From positions 168,273 to 232,272 of the forward strand of contig JBGSNZ010000002.1 in the NCBI GenBank assembly GCA_041739345.1: a DNA stretch of 64,000 nucleotides. Direction: 5' to 3'. The stretch is from DIGJ01 sp041739345. GTDB taxonomy: Bacteria; Bacillota; Clostridia; Lachnospirales; Lachnospiraceae. The translations under genes were made by a program, and so were the position numbers. Shown here one piece after another: positions 19,027-28,312 of this stretch (the stretch's first letter is position 1; the number at the start of each line of letters is the position of its first letter). The notes under the pieces are model-generated. The model had not been told where the DNA came from, ran no database searches, and saw only the letters and a list, made by a program, of their open reading frames with translations.

Positions 19027-21747
19027 ATGTTAAAGAAAACATTAATAATCAATGGTGTTAAGACAACTCTTGTTTCTGAACCGGATGCAAAACTATCCGA
19101 TGTATTAAGAAAACAGCTTGGTCTGACAGGAACTAAGGTTGGTTGCGGAATTGGCGAATGCGGTTCCTGCACTGTCATTTTAAATGGTAAGGTAGTAAGA
19201 TCATGTATTACAAAAATGAATAAACTAGACGAGAATGCCGAAATCATCACAATTGAAGGTGTCGGAAATAAGGACAATCTTCATCCGCTTCAAATTTCCT
19301 GGATGGTAAATGGTGGTGCTCAATGTGGTTTTTGTACACCAGGTTTTATTGTTTCGGCTAAAGTACTCTTAGAAGAAAATAATAATCCAACAAGAGAAGA
19401 GGTTAGAGACTGGTTCCAGAAGAATCGAAATCTTTGCCGTTGTACCGGCTATAAACCATTAGTTGACGCTGTTATGGATGCAGCCAGATTAATTCGAGGC
19501 GAAATTGAAGTAAAAGATCTTTGGAAACAGTTACCAGAAGGTGCTTCCATTATGGGAACCGAATACATTCGTCCTTCTGCATTAGCAAAAGTTACCGGAA
19601 CATGGGACTTTGGAGCAGACTTAGGATTAAAACTTCCTGAAAATACGCTTCATGCGAAATTGGTACAGGCAGAAGTATCCCATGCAAATATCCTTTCTAT
19701 CGATACTTCCGAAGCGTTAAAAGTTCCTGGGGTATATGCAGTATTAACGTATAAAGATGTAAAAGGAAGCAATCGAATTAATGGCTTGGCATTCCCTTCC
19801 AATAAAGGCGATGGCTTAGATAGACCGATTTTAAGTGATAAAAAAGTATTCCAATATGGAGATGCACTTGCTATCGTATTAGCAGAAAATGAAAAAGCTG
19901 CTCATGCCGGTGTTGAAAAAGTTAAGGTAGAATTAGAAGTATTACCTGCTTTTATGAGTGCACCGGAGGCAATGGCGGATGATGCAATTGAAATCCACCC
20001 TGGTACTCCTAATGTATATTTTAATAACTTCATTAGTAAAGGGGATGATACTGCTCAAATAATGAACAGTGCTCCATATGTTGTAGAAGATAGTTTCTAT
20101 ACGCAAAGACAGCCTCATTTACCAATTGAACCGGATGTTGGCTTCTCTTATTTGAACGAAGAAGGAAAATTGATTATTCATTCTAAGAGTATTGGTATTC
20201 ATTTGCATGCATTGATGATTGCGGAAGGTGTAGGATTGAAAGCAGAAGACGTATTTATTATACAAAATAATACCGGCGGAACTTTTGGATATAAATTCAG
20301 TCCAACCATGGAAGGTTTATTAGGAGTTGCTACCCTTGCAACAGGAAGACCGGTATATCTAGAGTTTAGTATGCGTCAGCAGATTACTTATACCGGTAAG
20401 AGATCCCCATTCTGGACTACGATGAAAATGGGGGCAGATAAAGATGGTAAAATTTTAGCTCTTGAATCGGACTGGACAGTTGACCATGGTCCTTATTCTG
20501 AATTTGGTGACTTATTAACACAAAGAGGATTCCAGTTTGGCGGTGCAGGATATAATATTCCTAGTATTCGTGGATTTGGACATACTGTCTGTACAAACCA
20601 TGGATGGGGCTCTGCATTCCGTGGATATGGTTCACCGGAAATTATGTTCCCATCCGAAGTGTTAGTGGATGAGTTAGCTGAAAAAGTAGGTATGGATCCA
20701 TTTGATTTTAGATATAAGAATATTTATCGCGAAGGTGCTACGACGCCAACCGGATGCCAGCCCGATGTATATTGCTTAGAAGGATTATTTGATAAAGCTC
20801 GTCCGGTATACGAATTAGCAAAACAGACGGTTGCCGAAAAGAATGCCAATAGTCAGGATAAGAAATATGGAGTTGGTGTTTCCGTTAATATCTATGGTTG
20901 TGGTTTAGATGGCCCTGATACTTCAGAAGCATGGGCAGAGTTAACACCGAAGGGCGTTGCGATTGGAAATTCATGGGAAGATCATGGTCAGGGTGCGGAT
21001 ATCGGTACATTAACCTATGCACATGAAACTTTGAAAGCACTGAATCTTAAGCCAGAACAAATTGATCTCGTTATGAATGATATGACAAAAACACCGAACA
21101 GTGGACCATCTGGTGGAAGCCGCCAAAACCTTGTAACTGGTAATGCGATTACAGTTGCATGTAGAAATTTGTTAGAAGCAATGAAAAAAGAAGATGGCAC
21201 ATACAGAACCTATGATGAAATGGTAGCAGAAGGTTTCGCATTAAAATACGCTGGCAAGTGGACAGCTCCATGTACGGATACGCCTCCAGAAGGTGGACAG
21301 GGTAATCCATTTGCAGGTTATATGTATGGTGTTTGCATCGCAGAAGTTGAAGTTGAATTAAATACTGGTGTAACAAAAGTTGAAAAGATGACGTTAGCAG
21401 CAGATATTGGTACGATTATTAATAAACTGGCTGTAGATGGACAGATGTATGGAGGTCTTGTTCAAGGAATTGGTCTTGCATTAACAGAAGACTTTGAAGA
21501 TTTGAAGAAACATACAACATTAACCGGCTGTGGAATTCCGAAAATCAAAGATGCTCCAGATTCACTTAATTTGCTTTATACACAAACAAAAAGACCAAAT
21601 AACTTCTATGGAGCCTCCGGTGCTGGAGAAATGCCTCTTGCTGCACCGCATGCAGCGATTATTAATGCGATTTATAACGCTTGCGGAGCAAGGGTAACAC
21701 ATTTGCCAGCAAGACCGGAAAAGGTTCTTGCTGCCATAAAAAAATAA
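19027..21747 (+). CDS. mop: Aldehyde oxidoreductase, MOP-type molybdenum hydroxylase
   Basis: A single 906-residue chain combines two [2Fe-2S] domains and the molybdopterin domains of the xanthine oxidase family. Plant-type cluster cysteines fall at 40, 45, 48 and 60 and the helical-domain cysteines at 100, 103, 137 and 139, the same numbering as I recall for Desulfovibrio gigas aldehyde oxidoreductase (907 aa). The catalytic glutamate is in GASGAGEMPL at about residue 868. There is no FAD domain. It should oxidise aldehydes or a related substrate in the cytoplasm using molybdopterin cytosine dinucleotide. The neighbouring accessory operon supports a specialised system. Confidence 0.93.
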   Translation: MLKKTLIINGVKTTLVSEPDAKLSDVLRKQLGLTGTKVGCGIGECGSCTVILNGKVVRSCITKMNKLDENAEIITIEGVGNKDNLHPLQISWMVNGGAQCGFCTPGFIVSAKVLLEENNNPTREEVRDWFQKNRNLCRCTGYKPLVDAVMDAARLIRGEIEVKDLWKQLPEGASIMGTEYIRPSALAKVTGTWDFGADLGLKLPENTLHAKLVQAEVSHANILSIDTSEALKVPGVYAVLTYKDVKGSNRINGLAFPSNKGDGLDRPILSDKKVFQYGDALAIVLAENEKAAHAGVEKVKVELEVLPAFMSAPEAMADDAIEIHPGTPNVYFNNFISKGDDTAQIMNSAPYVVEDSFYTQRQPHLPIEPDVGFSYLNEEGKLIIHSKSIGIHLHALMIAEGVGLKAEDVFIIQNNTGGTFGYKFSPTMEGLLGVATLATGRPVYLEFSMRQQITYTGKRSPFWTTMKMGADKDGKILALESDWTVDHGPYSEFGDLLTQRGFQFGGAGYNIPSIRGFGHTVCTNHGWGSAFRGYGSPEIMFPSEVLVDELAEKVGMDPFDFRYKNIYREGATTPTGCQPDVYCLEGLFDKARPVYELAKQTVAEKNANSQDKKYGVGVSVNIYGCGLDGPDTSEAWAELTPKGVAIGNSWEDHGQGADIGTLTYAHETLKALNLKPEQIDLVMNDMTKTPNSGPSGGSRQNLVTGNAITVACRNLLEAMKKEDGTYRTYDEMVAEGFALKYAGKWTAPCTDTPPEGGQGNPFAGYMYGVCIAEVEVELNTGVTKVEKMTLAADIGTIINKLAVDGQMYGGLVQGIGLALTEDFEDLKKHTTLTGCGIPKIKDAPDSLNLLYTQTKRPNNFYGASGAGEMPLAAPHAAIINAIYNACGARVTHLPARPEKVLAAIKK

Positions 21748-21770
21748 AGTATAGTTATAATTGAAAATGT

Positions 21771-21828
21771 GGAATTGGGATGTGTTTTAACTGAATAGGT
21801 TATTAGCATACTCCCAATTCCTATTTTC
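21771..21828 (+). terminator. Hairpin between molybdoenzyme and accessory operon, possible attenuating terminator
   Basis: Arms GGAATTGGGA (21771-21780) and TCCCAATTCC (21812-21821) are a perfect 10-bp inverted repeat followed by TATTTTCC. The T run is imperfect, so partial read-through is plausible. That would give much more oxidoreductase than accessory proteins from one promoter. Confidence 0.6.
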
Positions 21829-21878
21829 CTATAAAGAAAGAATCCTTAACTTAATTTAAAACTTGGAGGATGTTATTC

Positions 21879-24245
21879 ATGGATTTAGAGAAATTATTGG
21901 AAATCGGAAATCAATGCATTCATTCTGAACCACCAGTATGTGTAGCATCCTGTCCTGTGCATATGGATGTCATTGCTCTGGTGACAGAAATTGAAAAAGG
22001 TGATTTTAAGAATGCTTACAAATTAATGGACAGTAAGATTCCTTTCGCCCGATTAATTGGGAAGATTTGTGATCATCCATGTGAAAATGGATGTGTTAGA
22101 AAAGATGCTGGTGGTAGTATCAATATTAGTGAATTAGAAAAAGCTATCATTCACTTTGGTTATTTTTCGCCGAAGAAAACGTTACCACTACCAAAACAAA
22201 AAGGTAAGGTTGCAGTGATTGGTGGCGGGGTAAGCGGAATTGTTGTTGCAGCCCTTTTAGATAAAAAAGGATATCAGGTAACTATTTTTGAAAAATCAGA
22301 TCGATTAGGCGGAAGGCTTTGGGATTATGAAGGAGAAGTTCTTGATAAGGAAACAATAGAAGAAGAACTTCAAATAATCGAAAAAATAGGGATTCATATA
22401 AATTATAATATAGAAGTTTTGGATGAGGATTTACCAGAATATATGGATAAATTTGATGCCGTATATTTGGGTGCAGGACATTGGGAGAAAAACTATGCCA
22501 TAGATTCAAGCACTTTTAAGGCAGACAATCTTCCATTATTTATTGGCGGACAAATAGCAAATCAGAATCCTTCCATTATTTTTTCGGTAAGTGCAGGAAA
22601 AAGAGCAGCAATTTCAATCGATCGATATATTGGAAAAATTTCCATTTCCGCCTCAAGAGAACGAGAAGGCAGCTATGAAACCTTACTAAACTATAAGGTA
22701 GATGATGTAGAATCCACTGATCTCGTAGAAAAAGAGACGGATATCTATTCGGATGAAGAATGCAAAAAGGAAGCAAAGAGGTGCCTGAAATGCCAGTGCA
22801 ACGAATGTATTAAAGCTTGCAGTCATATGCAAAAATATAACCTAACGCCAGATGCCTACATTCGAAAGATTAATCATAATGAACGAGTGATCCTTGGAAC
22901 TCATTTTGCAAATGAACTGATTAATTCTTGTACCGAATGTGGATTATGTAAAGAGCAATGTCCCGTAGGGATTGGTATGAAAGATATCATTCATGAAACA
23001 CGAAAGAGCATGGTAGATAGAGGTAAAATGCCTCCATCTGCTCATGAATTTGCACTTAGAGATATGCAATTTAGTAACAGTGACTCTTTTTCATTTGTTC
23101 GAAAACAGCCAAGCAAGGAACAATCGAAACAAAATTTTTATTATCCGATAATGGCTTTTTCGCAATATGTAAGAGGTTTATATAAAGGCTCCGGTAAGAC
23201 TGGATATTTATTTTATCCTGGCTGTCAGTTAAGTGCGACACATTCTGCACATATAGGTGAAATATATAAGCATATTGTTGGAACAATAAAGGAAAATGAG
23301 GCAGATCTTGATGTCGGTCTTTATTTAGGGTGCTGCGGTGCTCCTGCAGACTGGGCGGGAAGACAGGATCTAATGAACGAAACGGTTTCAAAGATAAAAA
23401 GTGTATGGGAAGCGATGGATAAACCAACTTTTATCCTTGCGTGTTCTAGTTGTGCAAGCACATTTGCGAAATATTTACCTATGATTCAAACCGTTTCTTT
23501 GTGGGAAATATTTGACCGGTATGGTTTACCAGAAGTTGACATAAAAAAAGGAAAACGTATTCTAAACATTCATGATGCCTGTGCCACAAGACATGATTCA
23601 AAGATCCATGAAAGTATACGAAACATTGTGAAGACATTAGGTTATAAAATAGAAGAACTTGAATATTCGAAAGATAAAACAAAATGCTGTGGTTATGGTG
23701 GATTGGTATCTTATTCCAACAAAGAACAAGCCAAATCTTTTCAGGTAGACCGTATCCACGAAAGTACGCAAGATTTATTAGTGTATTGTGCTATGTGCAA
23801 AGACTCCCTGGTTCGAGATAATAAACGGGCTTTTCATATTTTAGATATTATTTATGGAAAAGAAGATAGCGATGCAACACTTCAGCAAATGCCATCATTA
23901 TCAGAGAAGCATAATAATCGAAAAAAACTGAAAGCAGATTTACTAAAAGTTATATGGGGTGAAGATCAAAATATGGATTCAATGAACAATTATGATTTTA
24001 AATTGAATATTTCAAACGATGTTTGTGACATTATGGAACAAAGATATATCTTAAAAAATGATATCGAAAAAGTAATTGACCATTCCAGAAAAAATAACGA
24101 GCGCTTCTATAATCCAGAAACTTCAAACTACCTGGCCAGATTAAAACTTGAAAATGTGACTTACTGGGTCCAATATGAAGAAAAGGGAAACGAAATTTAT
24201 GTAAACAGTGTATACAGCCACAGAATGGAAGTAGTGGAGGAATAA
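21879..24245 (+). CDS. FAD-dependent oxidoreductase fused to [4Fe-4S] and CCG domains (DVU_1558-like)
   Basis: The modular redox protein (788 aa) has these parts in order: a GltD-like cysteine-rich N-terminus (CVASCPVH, CDHPCENGC), a Rossmann FAD site GGGVSGIVVAALLDKKGY, and two ferredoxin clusters (CLKCQCNECIKAC, CTECGLCKEQCP). Two heterodisulfide-reductase CCG domains follow (YPGCQLS...GCCGAP, HDACATRH...CCGYGG), then an unassigned tail of about 90 residues. ATG 21879 lies 9 bp after GGAGG. It probably carries electrons between the molybdoenzyme and a cellular pool. The CCG part suggests a thiol/disulfide or quinone-like partner. Confidence 0.85.
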   Translation: MDLEKLLEIGNQCIHSEPPVCVASCPVHMDVIALVTEIEKGDFKNAYKLMDSKIPFARLIGKICDHPCENGCVRKDAGGSINISELEKAIIHFGYFSPKKTLPLPKQKGKVAVIGGGVSGIVVAALLDKKGYQVTIFEKSDRLGGRLWDYEGEVLDKETIEEELQIIEKIGIHINYNIEVLDEDLPEYMDKFDAVYLGAGHWEKNYAIDSSTFKADNLPLFIGGQIANQNPSIIFSVSAGKRAAISIDRYIGKISISASREREGSYETLLNYKVDDVESTDLVEKETDIYSDEECKKEAKRCLKCQCNECIKACSHMQKYNLTPDAYIRKINHNERVILGTHFANELINSCTECGLCKEQCPVGIGMKDIIHETRKSMVDRGKMPPSAHEFALRDMQFSNSDSFSFVRKQPSKEQSKQNFYYPIMAFSQYVRGLYKGSGKTGYLFYPGCQLSATHSAHIGEIYKHIVGTIKENEADLDVGLYLGCCGAPADWAGRQDLMNETVSKIKSVWEAMDKPTFILACSSCASTFAKYLPMIQTVSLWEIFDRYGLPEVDIKKGKRILNIHDACATRHDSKIHESIRNIVKTLGYKIEELEYSKDKTKCCGYGGLVSYSNKEQAKSFQVDRIHESTQDLLVYCAMCKDSLVRDNKRAFHILDIIYGKEDSDATLQQMPSLSEKHNNRKKLKADLLKVIWGEDQNMDSMNNYDFKLNISNDVCDIMEQRYILKNDIEKVIDHSRKNNERFYNPETSNYLARLKLENVTYWVQYEEKGNEIYVNSVYSHRMEVVEE

Positions 24246-24247
24246 TC

Positions 24248-24454
24248 ATGAATGATGCATCAGAAAATAAGGTTCCATGGATATGTGCAAAATGCCAGAA
24301 AGAGTTAGTGGAGGAAAAAGTAAAGGTAAAGTATCTGGATGGTAATTTTGAAGTTGAACTATTAAAATGTCCGGAATGTAACCATGTTTTTATCAGTGAA
24401 GACCTGGCATTAGGCAAGATGTTAGAAGTAGAAAAAGGACTGGAGGATAAATAA
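24248..24454 (+). CDS. Small CxxC/CxxC protein (DVU_1557 redox-protein family)
   Basis: The 68-residue protein has one zinc-ribbon or rubredoxin-like set of four cysteines, CAKCQ and CPECN, about 30 residues apart, then an acidic helical tail. It starts 2 bp after the preceding stop. The family is known to me only from clusters around MOP-type oxidoreductases, so a structural or electron-transfer role in that system is inferred. Confidence 0.8.
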   Translation: MNDASENKVPWICAKCQKELVEEKVKVKYLDGNFEVELLKCPECNHVFISEDLALGKMLEVEKGLEDK

Positions 24455-24456
24455 CA

Positions 24457-25203
24457 ATGGGAGTTCAGGGGAACCGTTGTAATGCATATGAAAGCAGATG
24501 TATGAGCGACGTTTTGGGACAAACATTAAGACCTGGTGAGTTCAAACTAACAGAAAAAGCGCTTGAAATCTGTAATATTACGAATCAGGACAGCGTTCTT
24601 GATTTAGGATGTGGTATGGGAGCCACGATCGAATATCTATACAAAAAGTATAATATAAAAGCTGTAGGCATCGACCCTTCCGAAAAATTACTGGGTATTG
24701 CAAGGCAGAAGTGCGATTTTGCGAATTTTGTATTAGGAACTGGGGATATGATACCATTTCCGGAGGAAAGTTTCCAATGTGTATTTGCGGAATGTACCTT
24801 ATCTTTAATGAATGATTTAAATCGGACAATACATGAAGTAAACAGAGTATTAAAGAAAAATGGATGGTTTGTCATTACGGATGTTTTTGCTAAAAATCCA
24901 AATGAGATAAAGGAATTGGAAAGTTGCTCCATCCATAGCTGTATGAGAGGACTTCATAATTTGGAGGTATTGCAGGAAAAATTAACAAACGCAGGATTTG
25001 AACTCGTTTATTTCGAAGATTGCAGTGATTTACTAAAAGAGTTGCTGGTTAAAATAATCTTTTCCTATGGATCGATGGATATTTTTTGGAACAAAGCAAC
25101 GCATGACACCGATTGCATATCCGGAATGGAATTTAAAGAAAAGTTACAGTTATGTAAACCAGGGTATTTTATTCTGATTGGTAAGAAAGGAGAAACCATA
25201 TGA
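24457..25203 (+). CDS. trsM: SAM-dependent methyltransferase (DVU_1556/TrsM type)
   Basis: A class I methyltransferase fold is shown by motif I VLDLGCGMGATIEYL, an acidic GIDPSEK strand and LNRTIHEVNRVLKKNGWFVI. It follows the CxxC gene by 2 bp and overlaps the next gene by 4 bp. Being bound to the molybdoenzyme operon suggests it modifies a cofactor, peptide or metabolite needed by it. The methyl acceptor is unknown. Confidence 0.82.
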   Translation: MGVQGNRCNAYESRCMSDVLGQTLRPGEFKLTEKALEICNITNQDSVLDLGCGMGATIEYLYKKYNIKAVGIDPSEKLLGIARQKCDFANFVLGTGDMIPFPEESFQCVFAECTLSLMNDLNRTIHEVNRVLKKNGWFVITDVFAKNPNEIKELESCSIHSCMRGLHNLEVLQEKLTNAGFELVYFEDCSDLLKELLVKIIFSYGSMDIFWNKATHDTDCISGMEFKEKLQLCKPGYFILIGKKGETI

Positions 25204-25652
25204 ATGATTTAGCATTTAAAATATTCAAACTGTCGGCATCCGGCTTTTGCTGTACGCAGATCATGTTGAAATTAGCACTTGATGAAGAAGAAACGGAAAA
25301 TAATGATTTGATTCGCGCGGTCAATGGACTTTGTAATGGAATTGGCGGAACTCAAAAAACCTGTGGTGTTTTGAGTGGTGGAATTGGAATCTTAGGATTA
25401 TATGCCGGAAAAGGCAGTGAACGAGAATATGCGAGGGAAAACTTCTCCCGTATGATGCACGAGTTTTTGGAATGGTTTGAAGGGTCGTTTGAAAGCTTGG
25501 AATGCGAACAGTTGATTGGTCTGACGAAATTTGAAGATGGTGATCAAAGCTATCAGGTAAAATGCGGGGATATGCTAGTAAAAAGTTATACGAAGATTTG
25601 TGAGATTTTGTCGGAATACGATTATGAAATTGGAAGCAGGGAATCCATATGA
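25200..25652 (+). CDS. C-GCAxxG-C-C family protein (DVU_1555 type)
   Basis: The 150-residue protein has conserved cysteines in GFCCTQIML, GLCNGIGGTQKTCGVLSGG and a late ECEQ/KCGD pair, the pattern of the C_GCAxxG_C_C family often found with redox enzymes. The GCAxxG element reads TCGVLSGG here. It overlaps both neighbours by 4 bp (ATGA), so translation is coupled. It is probably an iron- or metal-binding accessory factor. Confidence 0.82.
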   Translation: MNDLAFKIFKLSASGFCCTQIMLKLALDEEETENNDLIRAVNGLCNGIGGTQKTCGVLSGGIGILGLYAGKGSEREYARENFSRMMHEFLEWFEGSFESLECEQLIGLTKFEDGDQSYQVKCGDMLVKSYTKICEILSEYDYEIGSRESI

Positions 25653-26980
25653 GTAAATATACATTCGTTGAAACGCAAAGTTTGTGTCCAATCTGTCTAA
25701 AAAAGCTAGATGCATTCATAATTACAGAAGGTAAAAACTCCTATATGTCAAAGACATGCACGGAACATGGGACCTTTTCGTCTGTTTTGTGGAGAGGTGG
25801 AATGCCTATGGCTGAATGGGTACAAACAAAAGAAAGAGCGCACATTGAGAATCCCGTAACCAAAGTGAATCTAGGTTGCCCGTTTGATTGCGGACTTTGC
25901 GAAGAACATAGACAGCACACCTGTACCGCGTTAATTGAAGTCACACAAAACTGTAACTTAACGTGTCGATTCTGTTTTGCGGATTCTTCTGCCAGAATGT
26001 CAAAAGAGCCTTCCTTAGAAGAAATCCGTTTTCAGTATCAAAGCATCTTACGAGTTTCCGGAATATGTAACATTCAGCTTTCTGGCGGGGAACCTACCAT
26101 AAGAGATAATTTACCAGAAATTATAAAAATGGGAACGGATATGGGTTTTTCCTTTATCCAGGTCAACACGAATGGGATTCGTATGGCAGACGATGAAAAC
26201 TATGTCATCGCATTAAAAGAAGCAGGACTTAGCTCCATCTTTTTACAATTTGATGGCACAAGTGATGAAGTATATAAAACACTACGGGGCAAAGCACTTT
26301 TTGATAAAAAGGTAAAAGCAATAGAACACTGTAAAAAGCATGATATTGGAGTCGTTTTGGTGCCAACGCTGGTTCCATTCGTTAATATTAATCAAATTGG
26401 CGAAATCATTCAATTTGGAATAGAACACGCGCCAACGGTAAGAGGCGTCCATTTTCAACCTGTCAGTTATTTTGGAAGGATGCCAAAATCACCGCAAGAT
26501 ATTGACCGCATCACATTACCAGAAATAATGGACGAAATAAGCAGACAAACGCAGGGCATGATTCAAATTGAGAGCCTGAAACCGCCAGGATGTGAAAATT
26601 CACTTTGTTCCTTTCATGGCAACTATATCATTGAGGAGCAAGGTCTTAAGCAGGTTACAAAACGTGCAAGCTGTTGCTGCAGCACACAAAAAGCAGAAGA
26701 AGGCGCTATTAAGGCAAAAGCTTATGTTGCCAGAACTTGGTCAAATAATAGCTGTAGTGAGGAAAACCAGGCAGATGACTCTGATTGGGATAAAATCATA
26801 AAAAATATAAAAAGAAATTCCTTCAGTATCTCTGCAATGGCATTTCAAGATGCCTGGAACGTGAATTTAGAGAGAATAAAAGATTGTTGTATTCATGTTG
26901 TAACTAATGATGGCAGACTCATTCCTTTCTGTATGTATAATTTAACCAATGCAGAAGGAAAGTCTCTATATAGACATTAA
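25649..26980 (+). CDS. trsS: Radical SAM protein (TrsS type)
   Basis: The N-terminal CPICLKKLDA...YMSKTCTEHG segment precedes a radical SAM core with the cluster motif CNLTCRFC (CxxxCxxC), QLSGGEPT and a following TIM-barrel pattern. C-terminal cysteine clusters (PPGCENSLCSFHG, RASCCCST, DCCIHV) may hold an auxiliary Fe-S cluster. The N-terminus resembles radical SAM proteins of the tetraether-synthase/MoaA-like group. No in-frame UGA is seen at a Cys position, so this copy is not a selenoprotein. Substrate unknown; probably works with the adjacent methyltransferase. Confidence 0.83.
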   Translation: MSKYTFVETQSLCPICLKKLDAFIITEGKNSYMSKTCTEHGTFSSVLWRGGMPMAEWVQTKERAHIENPVTKVNLGCPFDCGLCEEHRQHTCTALIEVTQNCNLTCRFCFADSSARMSKEPSLEEIRFQYQSILRVSGICNIQLSGGEPTIRDNLPEIIKMGTDMGFSFIQVNTNGIRMADDENYVIALKEAGLSSIFLQFDGTSDEVYKTLRGKALFDKKVKAIEHCKKHDIGVVLVPTLVPFVNINQIGEIIQFGIEHAPTVRGVHFQPVSYFGRMPKSPQDIDRITLPEIMDEISRQTQGMIQIESLKPPGCENSLCSFHGNYIIEEQGLKQVTKRASCCCSTQKAEEGAIKAKAYVARTWSNNSCSEENQADDSDWDKIIKNIKRNSFSISAMAFQDAWNVNLERIKDCCIHVVTNDGRLIPFCMYNLTNAEGKSLYRH

Positions 26981-26996
26981 GAAAAGAGGAACCTTT

Positions 26997-28292
26997 TTGA
27001 AGCTGACACCACTGGAAAACTGGATCATGGATCGTACCGGTATTGCTACGAAAAGCCAAGAGGCTTTGGAAGCATATCAATTCAATCAACTGATTCAAAC
27101 ATTAAATTATGCGAAGAAAAAGAGCCGCTATTACAAAAAATCATTGGAGCATATCGATATTGATTCGATTCAATCTATAAAAGACTTTGCCAGGATTCCA
27201 TTTACTAATCCGGAAGATATTAAAAAGGACTCCCTTGATTTTTTGTGTGTATCTCTTAGTGAAGTGAAGCGTATTATTACCATCAATACTTCAGGTACAA
27301 GCGGTGACGAAAAAAGAATATATTTCACAGAAGAGGATTTAAATCATACGATTGATTTTTTTCAGTATGGGATGCGCTGTTTAACCGATGAAAGCGACCG
27401 CGTGCTCGTGCTACTTCCTGGTAAAGCATATGGAAGCATTGGAGATCTGTTAAAAAAGGCATTAACTTCATCCCATGTGAAATGTCTGATTCATGGAGTT
27501 TTGACAGATCTTGAAGAGGTCACACGCCTAATAGAAGAACATAATATCACCTGTATTGTAGGAATCCCGATGCAGATACTTTATCTAAGCAGGACAAAAA
27601 GTGATGTCTTTCAAACTTATATTAAAAAAGTGTTACTGAGTACCGATTATGTACCTGACATTTTAGTGAAGGAGCTAAAAGACAGGTTTCATTGCGACGT
27701 TTATAATCACTATGGTATGTCTGAAATGGGGTATGGTGGCGGTGTTGAATGTGAAGCCTTACATGGTTATCACTTAAGAGAGGGAGACTTGTACTTTGAG
27801 ATCATAGATCAAAAAACTGGAGAGCCTGTGAAAGATGGGCAGTATGGAGAAATAGTCTTTACAACGTTTCATCGGCAGGCAATGCCGCTTATTCGATATC
27901 GAACTGGAGATATTGCAAGGTTTTCAATGGATCCCTGTGCTTGTGGTACCTTCCTTAGAACCATGGACAAAGTAACCGGAAGAATTTCGAATAAATTGGT
28001 TTTAAATAATTTAGGAGTAATACACTTAAGGCAATTAGATGAGGCTATCTTACAATTTAGCGAGGTTCTTGATTATAATGCCAGTATAATGGATGGTGAC
28101 CAAGTCGTAATTGTATTAACGATGAACAATATACACGAATTCGAAAATAGGAGAGAAGCGATTATCAACCGCATTTATGAAAGATTTCATTTTCCTATCC
28201 ATTTAGAACTAAAGTATCAGCAAGATGACAGAACACCTAAAATTACAAATAGTATGATAAAAAGAAAACTCTATGATTTGAGGACTTACTAA
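26997..28292 (+). CDS. Adenylate-forming CoA-ligase-like enzyme (DVU_1553 type)
   Basis: The phenylacetate-CoA-ligase-like sequence has the AMP-binding P-loop TINTSGTSGDEKRI, the YNHYGMSEMGYGG motif and RTGDIARF. A TTG start at 26997 with AGAGGA 6 bp upstream gives 431 residues. An in-frame ATG at 26949 would overlap trsS by 32 bp without a ribosome site. It activates a carboxylate as acyl-AMP; the acid and acceptor are unknown. In this operon it may prepare a precursor used by the radical SAM and methyltransferase proteins. Confidence 0.83.
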   Translation: MKLTPLENWIMDRTGIATKSQEALEAYQFNQLIQTLNYAKKKSRYYKKSLEHIDIDSIQSIKDFARIPFTNPEDIKKDSLDFLCVSLSEVKRIITINTSGTSGDEKRIYFTEEDLNHTIDFFQYGMRCLTDESDRVLVLLPGKAYGSIGDLLKKALTSSHVKCLIHGVLTDLEEVTRLIEEHNITCIVGIPMQILYLSRTKSDVFQTYIKKVLLSTDYVPDILVKELKDRFHCDVYNHYGMSEMGYGGGVECEALHGYHLREGDLYFEIIDQKTGEPVKDGQYGEIVFTTFHRQAMPLIRYRTGDIARFSMDPCACGTFLRTMDKVTGRISNKLVLNNLGVIHLRQLDEAILQFSEVLDYNASIMDGDQVVIVLTMNNIHEFENRREAIINRIYERFHFPIHLELKYQQDDRTPKITNSMIKRKLYDLRTY

Positions 28293-28312
28293 GGCAAGGA
28301 GGGAGTCGCTTA

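Noticed and set aside
25649..26980. Selenocysteine in the radical SAM protein
   Set aside because: Some relatives are selenoproteins, but no in-frame TGA appears within this ORF.
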